Positions 16,286 through 24,277 of a DNA stretch of 35,514 nucleotides are shown piece after piece. Positions within the stretch are counted from its first letter, which is position 1, and every line of letters starts with the position of its first letter. Made by a program: the position numbers and the translations under genes. The DNA lies in the IMG/VR virus record IMGVR_UViG_3300038696_000289, positions 1-35,514 of that record. The stretch is one strand, 5' to 3'. The stretch comes from a virus. The notes under the pieces are model-generated. The model did not search any database. It saw nothing but the letters and a program-made list of their open reading frames with translations, and was not told the origin of the DNA.

Positions 16286-17020
16286 CTACTCGGCAGACTC
16301 GCTCATCTGAGTGAGCAGCTCTTGACCCTCGGCGGTTTTCTTAAACTTAAAATACGCCGTTGGATAATCGGCCTTGAGGTCGATCCCTTTGGCGTTTGCG
16401 AAGTCCTCTAACTTGCGGTTGAAGGTGTTGCGAGCGTTTGCCATGTCTTGCATCTCGCCTTTGCGCTTACCGACGCCGTCGACGACGCTGCCGGTGGGCA
16501 AGGCTGCTTCGGCCTTTTCGAGGTCGGCGATGGCGTTTGCCATATCAGCGGACTCGGTGAGCTGCGTGATGGTGGCGACGCGGTCGGCCTCGGGGAGGCG
16601 GCCTGCTTCGATGGCGTTTTCCACAACGAGGGTGGCGTGTGCCTGGCGCGCATTGGCGAGATCGGCGGTGAGTGCGGTGACGCGCTCTTGCTCAGTGGTG
16701 AGTTCGGCCTGTGCGGTAGTGAGGCTTTCGTTGGCCTGATCGGCGGTGCCAAAGGCAGCGGTCATCTTGGCGACAAGATCTTCGAGGGATGGTGCGGTGG
16801 CACCGTCGTCGCGCAGGCCGTCGATCTCCTCGTCTGCATAGCCGAGGGCACGCATGAGTGCGATCTGTAGATCAAAGTAGCCGTTGGCCATATCGAGCTG
16901 AGCGCCGAGGCGTGACTCGATCTCAGTGTCTGCGGGCGCGCCCTCTGCCGAGTTTGCGAATGCGGTGATTTGAGGCTCGGTAAATCCGAGGCGATTGAGG
17001 ATGTCCTGTATCAGTTTCAT
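16286..17020 (-). CDS. Putative nested scaffold protein (Mu gpZ-like)
   Basis: An internal ATG (Met255 of the protease) begins MKLIQDILNRLGFTEPQ in the same frame and stop. Everything after this point is helical and charged, without protease motifs. Mu makes its scaffold Z from an internal start inside the I gene, so the same arrangement is plausible. Only a weak purine-rich leader precedes it, so a separate start is inferred. Confidence 0.4.
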   Translation of the reverse strand: MKLIQDILNRLGFTEPQITAFANSAEGAPADTEIESRLGAQLDMANGYFDLQIALMRALGYADEEIDGLRDDGATAPSLEDLVAKMTAAFGTADQANESLTTAQAELTTEQERVTALTADLANARQAHATLVVENAIEAGRLPEADRVATITQLTESADMANAIADLEKAEAALPTGSVVDGVGKRKGEMQDMANARNTFNRKLEDFANAKGIDLKADYPTAYFKFKKTAEGQELLTQMSESAE

Positions 17021-17782
17021 TTTCTTTTTGGTTTGGATTTTAGGGAGGCTATTAGCAGCACAGCCCATGATGTTTGGCGTAGGGGTGAGCCCCGCGCTCA
17101 TTAATTTGTAAGGTCGCCAAATGCGCACGTCTTGTTCGCGGCCAGTGAGCGTAGTCACCCAACGGGGCGACCAGTAAAGTTTTTCGCCGGAGTTTAAGAG
17201 CTCGTTACCAGCGTCCTTCCACACGGGTTTTACGTAGATGCCGTCGGCACGCGTCTGGATAGCCGTAATCTCTCCCTGAATGGTGCAGTTGTCGTGGCCA
17301 TGCCTGGATGAAAATACGGGATGGTCTGGATGGCCCTCATAAATAGGGCGGTGGCCGCTGCCCTTGCGCATCATGTTTACAAATAGACTATTCGCCGCGT
17401 CAAAACGGCGCACGAGTGCATCGCCGCCGGCCTGATCGACGACTTGCAGGTCGCCGCCATCGCCATAGGGATGGCGGCCGTAGGGTGTGAGCCGGTAAAA
17501 GCCATCTTCTCCGCGTGGGCCTAGCTCGATGGCGTTGGCCATACACTCCACCTTTTTACCGATCGCTGTGCTGTCATCGCCCAGAGCTTCCAGCCCGGTG
17601 ATTTCGTCCAACTCCAGATCAGAGTTGGCAAAATCTCCGAGTGCGATGCGCGCTCGGAGACGAGACCCTTTTGCAAATCGTTGCAAAGTTGTTGCAAAAT
17701 TGTTTGCGGGGAAGATATGACTCAATATATACTCTGCGAGGCGTCGGGTCTTGTGAGGCATCCTGTGGCTTTTAGTTTTCAT
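16286..17782 (-). CDS. Prohead protease and scaffold (Mu gpI/Z-like)
   Basis: A 498-residue protein whose N-terminal half matches Mu-like phage proteases and whose C-terminal half looks like scaffold. Protease signatures: HRPIYEGHPDHPVF (residues 144-157), WKDAGNELL, YWSPRW (203-208), then LMSAGLTPTPNIMG (227-240). Residues 255-498 are Ala/Glu/Leu-rich, with heptad-type coiled-coil text and no catalytic motif, as in the Mu scaffold. An in-frame ATG at 17020 could start a separate scaffold product. The tetrapeptides FANS, MANA, MANG and LANA occur eight times. It precedes the small helical protein, decoration and capsid genes; the order is the standard head-assembly order. Confidence 0.85.
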   Translation of the reverse strand: MKTKSHRMPHKTRRLAEYILSHIFPANNFATTLQRFAKGSRLRARIALGDFANSDLELDEITGLEALGDDSTAIGKKVECMANAIELGPRGEDGFYRLTPYGRHPYGDGGDLQVVDQAGGDALVRRFDAANSLFVNMMRKGSGHRPIYEGHPDHPVFSSRHGHDNCTIQGEITAIQTRADGIYVKPVWKDAGNELLNSGEKLYWSPRWVTTLTGREQDVRIWRPYKLMSAGLTPTPNIMGCAANSLPKIQTKKKMKLIQDILNRLGFTEPQITAFANSAEGAPADTEIESRLGAQLDMANGYFDLQIALMRALGYADEEIDGLRDDGATAPSLEDLVAKMTAAFGTADQANESLTTAQAELTTEQERVTALTADLANARQAHATLVVENAIEAGRLPEADRVATITQLTESADMANAIADLEKAEAALPTGSVVDGVGKRKGEMQDMANARNTFNRKLEDFANAKGIDLKADYPTAYFKFKKTAEGQELLTQMSESAE

Positions 17783-17810
17783 CGTGATTTTTAAGTTTTT
17801 GGATTGATAG

Positions 17811-17836
17811 GATCGGTCGGATTAATCGGTCGGATC
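17811..17836. repeat. GATC nonamer array, copy 7
   Basis: GATCGGTCG, GATTAATCG, GTCG, GATC. It overlaps the last codons of the portal gene, encoding KDPTD before the stop. Confidence 0.75.
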
Positions 17837-19363
17837 TTTGGGAGCGGTCAAAATCTCAGAGGCGCCGTCGACGACGGCGGTGCCGAGTGCGGCTTCCAGG
17901 AGCTGGGCAAACGCGGATTGCTTGGGGTCGATCTCGCGATCACGCAGCGCAATCGAGAGCGCTCCGAGGGCGTCGACGTAGTCCTCTGGCGTGTCGGCGG
18001 CTTCGATCTGCGCCATCAGCGGATGGAGGTCGGCGAAATCTTCGGCGAGTGCTTCAGCGATTTGCGCGACTTCGGCGGTCGTGGCATTGGCCATGTCGGT
18101 GGCTCCTGGAGCGGAGTCACTGATTTGCTTGGGTGGCGTGAGGATCGCATCAGCGCTCATCTCACCTGTGCCGACGATATTAAGCCTCTCACAATAATCG
18201 GCCTGATCGATGGGGACGCCGTAATCGGCGGCGGCGTGGAGTTTGTCCTGCTCAGCCTTTTCATCTTGGCGGTCCGGGGCGGTGAGCTTAAATGAGCATA
18301 GCGGTTTTACCTCGTTGCCAAATTTCCAGCGCAAAGCGGGCAGGCTCAGGGCGTGCTCAAGGGTCTCATTGATCATCTCGATATCGTCCTCGACCAGGAG
18401 GTCGCTCTCATCCTGTTGCAGACTGGCACCCATCCCATCCTTGCTACTCATGGTGGAGAGGTCGGCACCGCGCCAAAGCATGGCGAGGGCGCGATCCATG
18501 CGCTCGACGAGTTGGGGCATCGGTAGCTCGCCACTAACAGTCATGTCGTGGATGCTTATCTCAGAGCCTCGGCTGTGCTGCATGGCAAACTCCTGCGCGA
18601 TGCTTTTGAGGGCCTCGATGCCGTCATCCCACTCTTTAGAGCCATAGGCTGCATCGGTGGCGTTAGCGACAAACGGCATCCCGCACCGCCCGGAATATAC
18701 GAGCCAGTCCTTGAGAGGTAAATGTTTAAACATATAGGCGACGAGCGACGCCACCATTAGGCCGTCGCCACAAGTGACCATCCAGCGGAGTGGCTCCAGC
18801 TCGACGCCATGCAGCTGGCCCGCCGACTGTAAAAAGCGTAGCTCGCCATCGGTGGCCTCGAAAAACCAGAGCGGAGTAAATGTGAGCGATGCGGTCAGTG
18901 AGCCATCGCGGCCAGGCAACCAGCTGATATTATGCACCGCATACTCTTTGCCGATGGCATCGGCCATCTGGTAGATCATTTTGCGCACGCCGCCGCGCAC
19001 GTTGCGTTTGAGCGCGTGAGTAGTCGTCAGCCGATTGTAAAAGTCCTGGAGAAATTCCTTTTGCGCTTCTAGCTGAGCAGCCGTGCCGAGATTTTCCCAC
19101 GACTCATAAGCTACGATGTCATACTCCTGGCGACTTAGACCTTTTTTTCGTTTGGGCGCGACAGTCTGGAGCATGTCGTCGGTGCGCTCGACCTTATCCA
19201 TCATCCACGCAGCATCGCGCAGGATACCACGGTCGAACTGCTCAAGCATCGTGACTATACGTTGCGGCGTGAGGTTCTTGATCGGGCTAAACCGCGATTG
19301 GATCTCGTAGCGCACACGTGCAGCGGTCACTGCCGGGGCTTGGTCTTTAGGTAATTGAGTCAT
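17822..19363 (-). CDS. Portal protein (DUF935, Mu gp29-like)
   Basis: A 513-residue portal protein that forms the ring through which DNA enters and leaves the head. It begins with VTAARVRYEIQSRFSPIKNL, followed by the DUF935-type segment of TPQRIVTMLEQFDRGILRDA and WMMDKVERTDDMLQTV. Further on come YNRLTTTHALKRNV, HNISWLPG, TFTPLWFFEATDGEL and RWMVTCGDGLMVASL. The C-terminal 90 residues begin at DMANATT and are helical (DTPEDYVDALGALSIALRDR), a common tail in Mu-like portals. It lies 6 bp from the terminase gene in the usual order. Its last codons are supplied by GATC array copy 7. Confidence 0.88.
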   Translation of the reverse strand: MTQLPKDQAPAVTAARVRYEIQSRFSPIKNLTPQRIVTMLEQFDRGILRDAAWMMDKVERTDDMLQTVAPKRKKGLSRQEYDIVAYESWENLGTAAQLEAQKEFLQDFYNRLTTTHALKRNVRGGVRKMIYQMADAIGKEYAVHNISWLPGRDGSLTASLTFTPLWFFEATDGELRFLQSAGQLHGVELEPLRWMVTCGDGLMVASLVAYMFKHLPLKDWLVYSGRCGMPFVANATDAAYGSKEWDDGIEALKSIAQEFAMQHSRGSEISIHDMTVSGELPMPQLVERMDRALAMLWRGADLSTMSSKDGMGASLQQDESDLLVEDDIEMINETLEHALSLPALRWKFGNEVKPLCSFKLTAPDRQDEKAEQDKLHAAADYGVPIDQADYCERLNIVGTGEMSADAILTPPKQISDSAPGATDMANATTAEVAQIAEALAEDFADLHPLMAQIEAADTPEDYVDALGALSIALRDREIDPKQSAFAQLLEAALGTAVVDGASEILTAPKDPTD

Positions 19364-19369
19364 GGGGTG

Positions 19370-20908
19370 CTAAAAGTTACGGCGTGAGGAGGCACCGGCT
19401 GTGCCAGTGCCGGAAAAGTGAGTGGGGCCGCCGGAGGTCTTCCCTGCGTGCATCATCAGGGCCAGCGCCCAGAATCTGTCGGCGTGTGAGTCGCCCTCAT
19501 TGTCTTCGTCTTCGGCGACGTAGCGGACTTTGTCGCCCACGGTCTCTTTCTTGATCATGCGTAGATCGGTCTCGAAGAGGTCATCATCCGGCACGCGGAT
19601 CGAGCGATCCTCAAAGGCGGTGCGCACGGGCGGTGCGAGCATTTGCTTATTACCAGGCGTAAAGGTCACGCCTTCGACGCGCCAATCGCCAAACTTCTCG
19701 GCGGCGCGCTCGGCAAACTGCATCCCGATGCCCGTCTCGTCCACGCAACTGCGGGACATAGAGGGCATGAGCGGGTAAAGGATCGCCTCCTGGCGCGAGA
19801 AGGCGCAGCGGTCGAACTCGATCACGCAGCGCACGAAGAGCATGCCGTCGCGCTTCTCACCGATCACATCGACCGAGAGGTCATGGCGACGAGCAACGTC
19901 TTTGCCGTGGTAGAGGTCGCCGCCATCGGCTTTGACCTTTTTGATATAGGCGAACAGGCCAGCAGGCTCGACACCCTTGGGGAGTAGATAGCGGATGCGA
20001 CCCTTCTTCCCGCGAAAGTCCGTCGTCTCCTCAGTATGCGCGACGAGGTTATCCTCCGGAGTGTAGTAGCTGCCTTGTAAGAGATCGTAAGGCAGATACA
20101 CGCTGGATTCGTCCTCGGGCTGGCACTCATACTCCTGGAGGAAGCGCTCGTCAGTCGAGGCGCGGCGCTTCAAGTAGTCGTAATACTCGGCCTCGTCCAT
20201 CGCCATGCGCGGATCGGATTCGGGCAAAACGGTTTGCAGTTTCCAGAGGAAAAACTGATCGAGCGCATCGCTGAGCGTGACCCGGTGGATCGATAGGCCG
20301 CGATGCTTGCGCGCGTCGGTGTCGCGCTCGTCGGTGATCAGCTTGTTAAAAAAGTTCTTCGCGCCCCGGTGCGTGGAGATAATCGAGAGGCGACCGCCCC
20401 AGTCGATAGTCGGCTGTGCGATATCGTAAACATGCCGTGGATCGTTACGCAGCGCGAACTCGTCGAGGCCGACATTGCCACCCTTACCCGCAAACACATC
20501 AGGGTTTGAGGAGATCGAGTTGATCGTGGTATCGGTGGCGAAGCGGAGCACGCGAGCGGTCGCTGAGTCCTTACCATCGTTAAAGAGGATCGCCTCATCG
20601 TAGGCGTTGGCCGCTAGATTAAGGACCCCTGCAAACTTCTTGCAGTAGTTGATAAAGCCCTGCGCGGTGAGGTCATCGCGGCTACTAAACCACGTATCGA
20701 CCTTGCAGCCTTTGAGTGACTTCTGCCGGACTTCGTCGTAAGCCGTGGCGTAGCTGATGCCGACGCGGCGGCTCTTTTCCATCACGCGGACCAGTGAGCG
20801 GTCATTGACCCAGCGCGCTTGATACGGCAGCAAGAACGTATCCCGATCGGGGATGTGCTTCGCACGGCCGCGAAAGCTCTTAGCGTGATCTGGGAGTCGG
20901 TTGGCCAT
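19370..20908 (-). CDS. Terminase large subunit (Mu gp28-like)
   Basis: A 512-residue packaging ATPase and nuclease. ATPase domain: adenine-binding-type FLLPYQARWVND (about residues 25-36), Walker A-like KSRRVGISYATAYD (about 45-58) and Walker B NVGLDEFA (about 143-150), followed by a coupling STHRGAKN motif. Nuclease domain: GKDVARRHDLSVDVIGEK, the conserved CVDETGIGMQFAER block, and a C-terminal HADRFWALALMM, which carries the acidic residues expected for an RNase H-fold nuclease. It starts 3 bp after the small-subunit-like stop and is followed by the portal. The Mu-type terminase cuts host DNA at a fixed distance from the phage end and packages by headful, relevant to the host flanks. Confidence 0.92.
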   Translation of the reverse strand: MANRLPDHAKSFRGRAKHIPDRDTFLLPYQARWVNDRSLVRVMEKSRRVGISYATAYDEVRQKSLKGCKVDTWFSSRDDLTAQGFINYCKKFAGVLNLAANAYDEAILFNDGKDSATARVLRFATDTTINSISSNPDVFAGKGGNVGLDEFALRNDPRHVYDIAQPTIDWGGRLSIISTHRGAKNFFNKLITDERDTDARKHRGLSIHRVTLSDALDQFFLWKLQTVLPESDPRMAMDEAEYYDYLKRRASTDERFLQEYECQPEDESSVYLPYDLLQGSYYTPEDNLVAHTEETTDFRGKKGRIRYLLPKGVEPAGLFAYIKKVKADGGDLYHGKDVARRHDLSVDVIGEKRDGMLFVRCVIEFDRCAFSRQEAILYPLMPSMSRSCVDETGIGMQFAERAAEKFGDWRVEGVTFTPGNKQMLAPPVRTAFEDRSIRVPDDDLFETDLRMIKKETVGDKVRYVAEDEDNEGDSHADRFWALALMMHAGKTSGGPTHFSGTGTAGASSRRNF

Positions 20909-20911
20909 CGG

Positions 20912-21442
20912 TTACAGTAGCTTGAGCTTACGCTCGATCTCCTCCATGTCTTCCGGGGTGAGTCCGCCTTCGCGGTTTTCGGCGCGGTCCTTCATCTCAT
21001 CGACAAAGGCAGCCTTGGCCTCCAGCAGCGCGATCTTGCGCTCGTCTTGGCCGAGTTTTTTTTCCTGAAGCTCCAGCTTGCGGGAGTCGCCGATCATCTT
21101 GGCGAGCTTACCTAGCTCGTCGATGCTGGCGTCTCGGCACATGCTGAGCTCAAAAGCGCGTTGCTCGACGGCCTTGATCGTGAGATCGGAAAAGTCAGTC
21201 TCTTGGCGATACATTTCCCCGACCTGCTCAGCCAGCTTGCGCGCCTTTTTATGTTTATACCCGATGCAGTGTTTTTGGTAAAAGCTCCACAGCATGCCGA
21301 CGCTCGCTTCGACGCCATACTCCTCTGCGAGCTTGTCCGATGTCTGCTCATAGGTGAGCCCCTCGATAGAGAGCCACTCGACCAGCAGGTCAAATTGCTC
21401 CTCGGGTAGGAGGTCGAGCATGGCTTTGGATTTGCGAGACAT
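20912..21442 (-). CDS. DUF3486 protein, terminase small subunit-like (Mu gp27)
   Basis: A 176-residue protein beginning MSRKSKAMLDLLPEEQFDLL, the standard DUF3486 start, followed by GLTYEQTSDKLAEEYGVEAS, a helix-turn-helix-like segment. The C-terminal half is a long basic-acidic coiled coil (ESKRKLELQEKK-like, EDMEEIERKLKLL). Mu gp27 belongs here and lies upstream of the large terminase as in this window. It likely recognises DNA for packaging. A 3-bp gap separates it from the large subunit. Confidence 0.85.
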   Translation of the reverse strand: MSRKSKAMLDLLPEEQFDLLVEWLSIEGLTYEQTSDKLAEEYGVEASVGMLWSFYQKHCIGYKHKKARKLAEQVGEMYRQETDFSDLTIKAVEQRAFELSMCRDASIDELGKLAKMIGDSRKLELQEKKLGQDERKIALLEAKAAFVDEMKDRAENREGGLTPEDMEEIERKLKLL

Positions 21443-21466
21443 TGTAAAAGTGGGAAGGTGGAAAAG

Positions 21467-21721
21467 TTAGATGCGGTTATTTTGCAACCAGACGCGGCCT
21501 GCGTCGGTGATGGCGTATTTAGTGCCACGGTCGCTGGCCACGCTCGTCACGAGGCGCCGGGTGTCTGCGGTGGCGAGGGCGCAATCGAACTCTGCCGTGA
21601 TCAGCTGGCGCGTCGCCATGGCCACATCGGCCTGTAGATGCACCGATGTAGTCGGGTAGTCGCCTGCCTCGGCTAGAGAGGTGAGCAGGTTGCGCAGGAT
21701 TAAAAATTCGCGGTTGTTCAT
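21467..21721 (-). CDS. Small winged-helix-like protein (Mu gp26 position)
   Basis: An 84-residue protein with a helical N-terminus (FLILRNLLTSLAEAGDYPTT), a central helix pair, and the ending GTKYAITDAGRVWLQNNR, which follows the Gly-x-x-Tyr-x-Ile-T...G...L pattern at the wing of small winged-helix proteins. It sits between the DUF2730-like and gp27-like genes, the slot of Mu gp26. The role is unknown, possibly DNA binding in packaging or late regulation. Confidence 0.65.
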   Translation of the reverse strand: MNNREFLILRNLLTSLAEAGDYPTTSVHLQADVAMATRQLITAEFDCALATADTRRLVTSVASDRGTKYAITDAGRVWLQNNRI

Positions 21722-21724
21722 ATC

Positions 21725-22129
21725 TTAACTCCGTTTGAGTAGTTGAGTGTTTACCGCTCGCTGCTCCTTCGAGAATTCTCGGAAATCCGCAGAGAGTAGC
21801 TCGAGCGTGTTGGTCTGAGATTTGTTTTGCTCCTCCAGCCGTGCGATGCGGGTGCCTTGCTCCTCCTGTGTCTCGTGGATTTGTTTGCGGCTCATCGCCG
21901 CAGTCACGAGTTTGCCCTCAACATAATTAGCGTGTTTGTGGTGATCGGTCTGGCTCACAAAACGCTCCTCCATCGATATGATAAATGGTTGCTCAGTTTT
22001 GCGTTTGCCCAGCGCAACCTGCATCTGATTCCAAAATCCGACCATGGCAAAAAGCGAAACAAACACGGCCGCAAAAACGAGAGCCATCATAGGATCAGGC
22101 AGAGCGGAGAGCTGTGAGAGAGGTAACAT
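21725..22129 (-). CDS. Membrane-anchored coiled-coil protein (DUF2730/Mu gp25-like)
   Basis: A 134-residue protein with one transmembrane helix near the N-terminus (about residues 14-34, MMALVFAAVFVSLFAMVGFW), a linker, then a coiled coil to the end (RIARLEEQNKSQTNTLELLS). This is the layout of DUF2730 (Mu gp25) and of inner-membrane spanins. The gene lies 3 bp from the winged-helix gene and next to two lipoprotein genes, so a lysis role (i-spanin) is possible. I cannot choose between gp25-like and spanin from sequence alone. Confidence 0.68.
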   Translation of the reverse strand: MLPLSQLSALPDPMMALVFAAVFVSLFAMVGFWNQMQVALGKRKTEQPFIISMEERFVSQTDHHKHANYVEGKLVTAAMSRKQIHETQEEQGTRIARLEEQNKSQTNTLELLSADFREFSKEQRAVNTQLLKRS

Positions 22130-22156
22130 AAAAATGAGAGCTAAAAAGCGGAAAGC

Positions 22157-22780
22157 TTAGTAGCTGTGAAAATCGCGGAATCCGGCATAGCTATCGCAGC
22201 CGCTAAACCACGCGGTGGCCGCCCAAATCGGATTACTCCAGTTTGGGCCATATCTCACCCTCGCCTCCGGAGTGGTCACCCATAGGGTGCCTTTTACATA
22301 CGCAGCATTCCTCGCCGAGGCAGGCGAGGCATAGACCGGGGCTAACTCTGAGTCGTTGGCTACCGTCGCGGCGAGCGCATCCGCCAGCTGCTGCTGGTAG
22401 GTATGGGCAGGGCCACTAGCCGGGACGGTCGGATCCGGCTCAGCCGCCAGCACATTCGCCCACTCATCCACAATTAACCTTTGCAGGCTCGTATCATCCG
22501 GATAGACTGAGGCCACACCCTCCTGTAGCGCGAGGGCCACATCACCCGGCGCAGAGGCACGGTCAAATGCCGCATCGATCACAGTGCGGAGTGCAAACTG
22601 CCCCGCGCCGTCTTCGGTGATTTGAGGCACCTGCGAAAGCAGGAGCGCCTTGGCCGTGCCCTTAATCAGATCATAAGCGACCGGTCGATCCTCCTTAAAA
22701 TCATCAATAGCCTGGCAGCCCGTAAACGCAACCGCTCCAATGAGCAGCGCAGTGAGTAGTATCTGAGTTAGTTTTTTCAT
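22157..22780 (-). CDS. Lipoprotein of the lysis/virion-associated region
   Basis: A 207-residue lipoprotein: a basic start, MKKLTQILLTALLIGAVAF, then TGC at the lipobox (Cys21), so it is expected to be lipid-anchored after signal peptidase II cleavage. The middle is helical and acidic (EGVASVYPDDTSLQRLIVDE, QQLADALAATVANDSELA). The end contains tryptophans and GCDSYAGFRDFHSY. Together with the 41-residue lipoprotein upstream it may act in lysis (outer-membrane partner) or superinfection immunity. No family recognised. Confidence 0.75.
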   Translation of the reverse strand: MKKLTQILLTALLIGAVAFTGCQAIDDFKEDRPVAYDLIKGTAKALLLSQVPQITEDGAGQFALRTVIDAAFDRASAPGDVALALQEGVASVYPDDTSLQRLIVDEWANVLAAEPDPTVPASGPAHTYQQQLADALAATVANDSELAPVYASPASARNAAYVKGTLWVTTPEARVRYGPNWSNPIWAATAWFSGCDSYAGFRDFHSY

Positions 22781-22821
22781 GATTAAGTGTTAGGTTTAGG
22801 TTTTAGTTTTAGTTTTAAAAA

Positions 22822-22843
22822 GATCAGTCCGATCAATCCGATC
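22822..22843. repeat. GATC nonamer array, copy 8
   Basis: GATCAGTCC, GATCAATCC, GATC, 9-bp period, in the gap between the two lipoprotein genes. An isolated GATCAGTCG lies 18 bp further on at 22862. Confidence 0.82.
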
Positions 22844-22863
22844 CCCTTCAGAGGCAAATCTGA

Positions 22864-22989
22864 TCAGTCGAGCGGTTGAAATTCAATCGGCGGGAACGCG
22901 GGCAAATCGCTGCCTGCGGTGGTATCGGCAGTGTGCGCACAGCCGATCATTGAGAGCGCGAGCGCACATGCTAGAATAATGCGAACCAT
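22864..22989 (-). CDS. Small Pro-rich lipoprotein, probable o-spanin-like (Rz1-type)
   Basis: A 41-residue lipoprotein: MVRIILACALALSMIGC, a clear signal with a lipobox (LSMIGC, Cys17), followed by a short Pro-rich mature part (LPAFPPIEFQPLD). It starts inside the end of the cysteine peptidase gene (a 19-bp overlap). Tiny lipoproteins overlapping lysis genes are typical of Rz1 outer-membrane spanins, so I propose that role. It is too short for reliable family assignment, but the signal, lipobox and coupling support a real gene. Confidence 0.7.
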   Translation of the reverse strand: MVRIILACALALSMIGCAHTADTTAGSDLPAFPPIEFQPLD

Positions 22990-23414
22990 ACAGAGTCCAT
23001 TTCCTTGCGGGTGAGTGTGTAGGGGCCACCTTTAGGCTGGGGCTCGATTTCGGTGATGCGGAATCCCTGGCCATCGGCGATGATCGCCGCGTTGACGCTG
23101 TGCGGCTGGCTCGGGTCGCCCTCCTGTAAGTAGCAGATCAGCCCAATCGCTCGAGCATTCTCGCTCCGGCCCAGAGCATTGCGCACGATCACGTAAGCGC
23201 GAAACAACCACGCCCAGTCGTCACAATCCAGTTTATCGCGCAGCCAATAAGTCAGGCCGATCAAACGCATCTGCCAAACAAATTGTTTATAGACGGGCAG
23301 GAGTTTACCCGGCTCCCACACATCGACCGAGGCATCCATCAGCTCGACATGCGCATTCGGGTAGCGCCGACGCAGGCTCTCTCGCAACTGAAAAGAGATT
23401 ACAGTCTTGCTCAC
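22971..23414 (-). CDS. Papain-fold cysteine peptidase, MOA C-terminal (Agglutinin_C) type; candidate endolysin
   Basis: A 147-residue protein containing DKLDCDDWAW (Cys64 at the head of a helix), then QPHSVNAAII (His105), then RITEIEPQ (Glu122/Glu124). This Cys-His-Glu order with HSxNA and the EPQ ending matches the cysteine peptidase domain at the end of Marasmius oreades agglutinin. The N-terminal half (LRRRYPNAHVELMDASVDVW) may position the domain. It starts in an ATGA overlap with the alpha/beta hydrolase stop and is followed by a small lipoprotein overlapping its end. Its position just before terminase genes is the lysis slot in Mu-like phages, so a peptidoglycan peptidase role is plausible. 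An alternative is host-protein processing. No signal peptide is visible. Confidence 0.62.
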   Translation of the reverse strand: MSKTVISFQLRESLRRRYPNAHVELMDASVDVWEPGKLLPVYKQFVWQMRLIGLTYWLRDKLDCDDWAWLFRAYVIVRNALGRSENARAIGLICYLQEGDPSQPHSVNAAIIADGQGFRITEIEPQPKGGPYTLTRKEMDSVWFALF

Positions 23415-24277
23415 AGCGCACCCCCTCTCAATTTTTCGGTCTCAGGCCGGCGGGCTGGATCTAACGCTAGATGCCCTAGTCGCGCATGGATCACATCCTC
23501 CGCCTCCTTGATCGCTACCCGGTGGTAACTCCCACTCTCATCTATTGAGGCGTGGTCATAACCATGTTGCTCTATCATATCGACCGCAGTGGCATCCCAA
23601 TCCTCGGCGCACACTAGATGCCCATGCAGGAGGCCGTCCTCACGCTGGAAAAACGCATACACAGTTGAGACATTACTCGGCACCCGGATCGCAAACAGCC
23701 CACGAAACCATTTTGCGCTCAACCATTTCAGCCAGCGGAATCGCTTAATCCCATCACAAAGCACCGCCGTTTCAACCGCGATTCCATGGGCCTGCAAAGC
23801 CTCTGCAAGCCGCACAAAATAATGCCCCGCCCCATAAGAGTAACCCGTGAAAAACACGACCGGCTTACGTATCGAGTTGCGAGCGATGTAGTCCGCCAGA
23901 GCCACCGCATCATCATCCCAGCGCTGCGGGGTGAGCACGCAAACATCAGGAGAGGCCAACGAGCGCAGTTTGCGCCACAGCAACTCCACCCCCGTCGGTC
24001 GGTGCCAGTCCTGGCCGAACCCCGTGGCCGACACAAGCCAGACCGCAATCGTGCCCGTAGAAGCGACACTCTTGTCGCTTTTTTTGGCGCTCGATCCGCT
24101 AGCTAACAGTCCAACAGATCGAGCGCCCCGGCTCACAGTCCGGCAGGCGTTGCGTATTAGGTTAATATGGTAAAAAAAGGATGCGACCCGACGGCCTACC
24201 CCTAGTCCGCCGGGCCGGGGGCCGGAAACAAAAAAACGGCCCCTTTGGTTAACCCCAAAATTGATAAGTGTGCTCAT
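23411..24277 (-). CDS. Alpha/beta hydrolase-like protein in the lysis region
   Basis: A 288-residue protein with a nucleophile elbow FFTGYSYGAGH (Ser147 in GxSxG), a preceding strand RKPVVFF, and a later CAEDWDATAVD and HGYDHASIDESGSYH with the acid/His candidates of a Ser-Asp-His triad. So a lipase or esterase fold is likely; the substrate is unknown. About 75 residues at the N-terminus are Gly/Arg/Ser-rich and unlike a hydrolase, so the true start may be downstream. It is coupled to both neighbours by ATGA overlaps. Lipolytic enzymes occur in phage lysis cassettes (for example mycobacteriophage LysB), which would fit here, but this is inference. Confidence 0.6.
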   Translation of the reverse strand: MSTLINFGVNQRGRFFVSGPRPGGLGVGRRVASFFYHINLIRNACRTVSRGARSVGLLASGSSAKKSDKSVASTGTIAVWLVSATGFGQDWHRPTGVELLWRKLRSLASPDVCVLTPQRWDDDAVALADYIARNSIRKPVVFFTGYSYGAGHYFVRLAEALQAHGIAVETAVLCDGIKRFRWLKWLSAKWFRGLFAIRVPSNVSTVYAFFQREDGLLHGHLVCAEDWDATAVDMIEQHGYDHASIDESGSYHRVAIKEAEDVIHARLGHLALDPARRPETEKLRGGAL

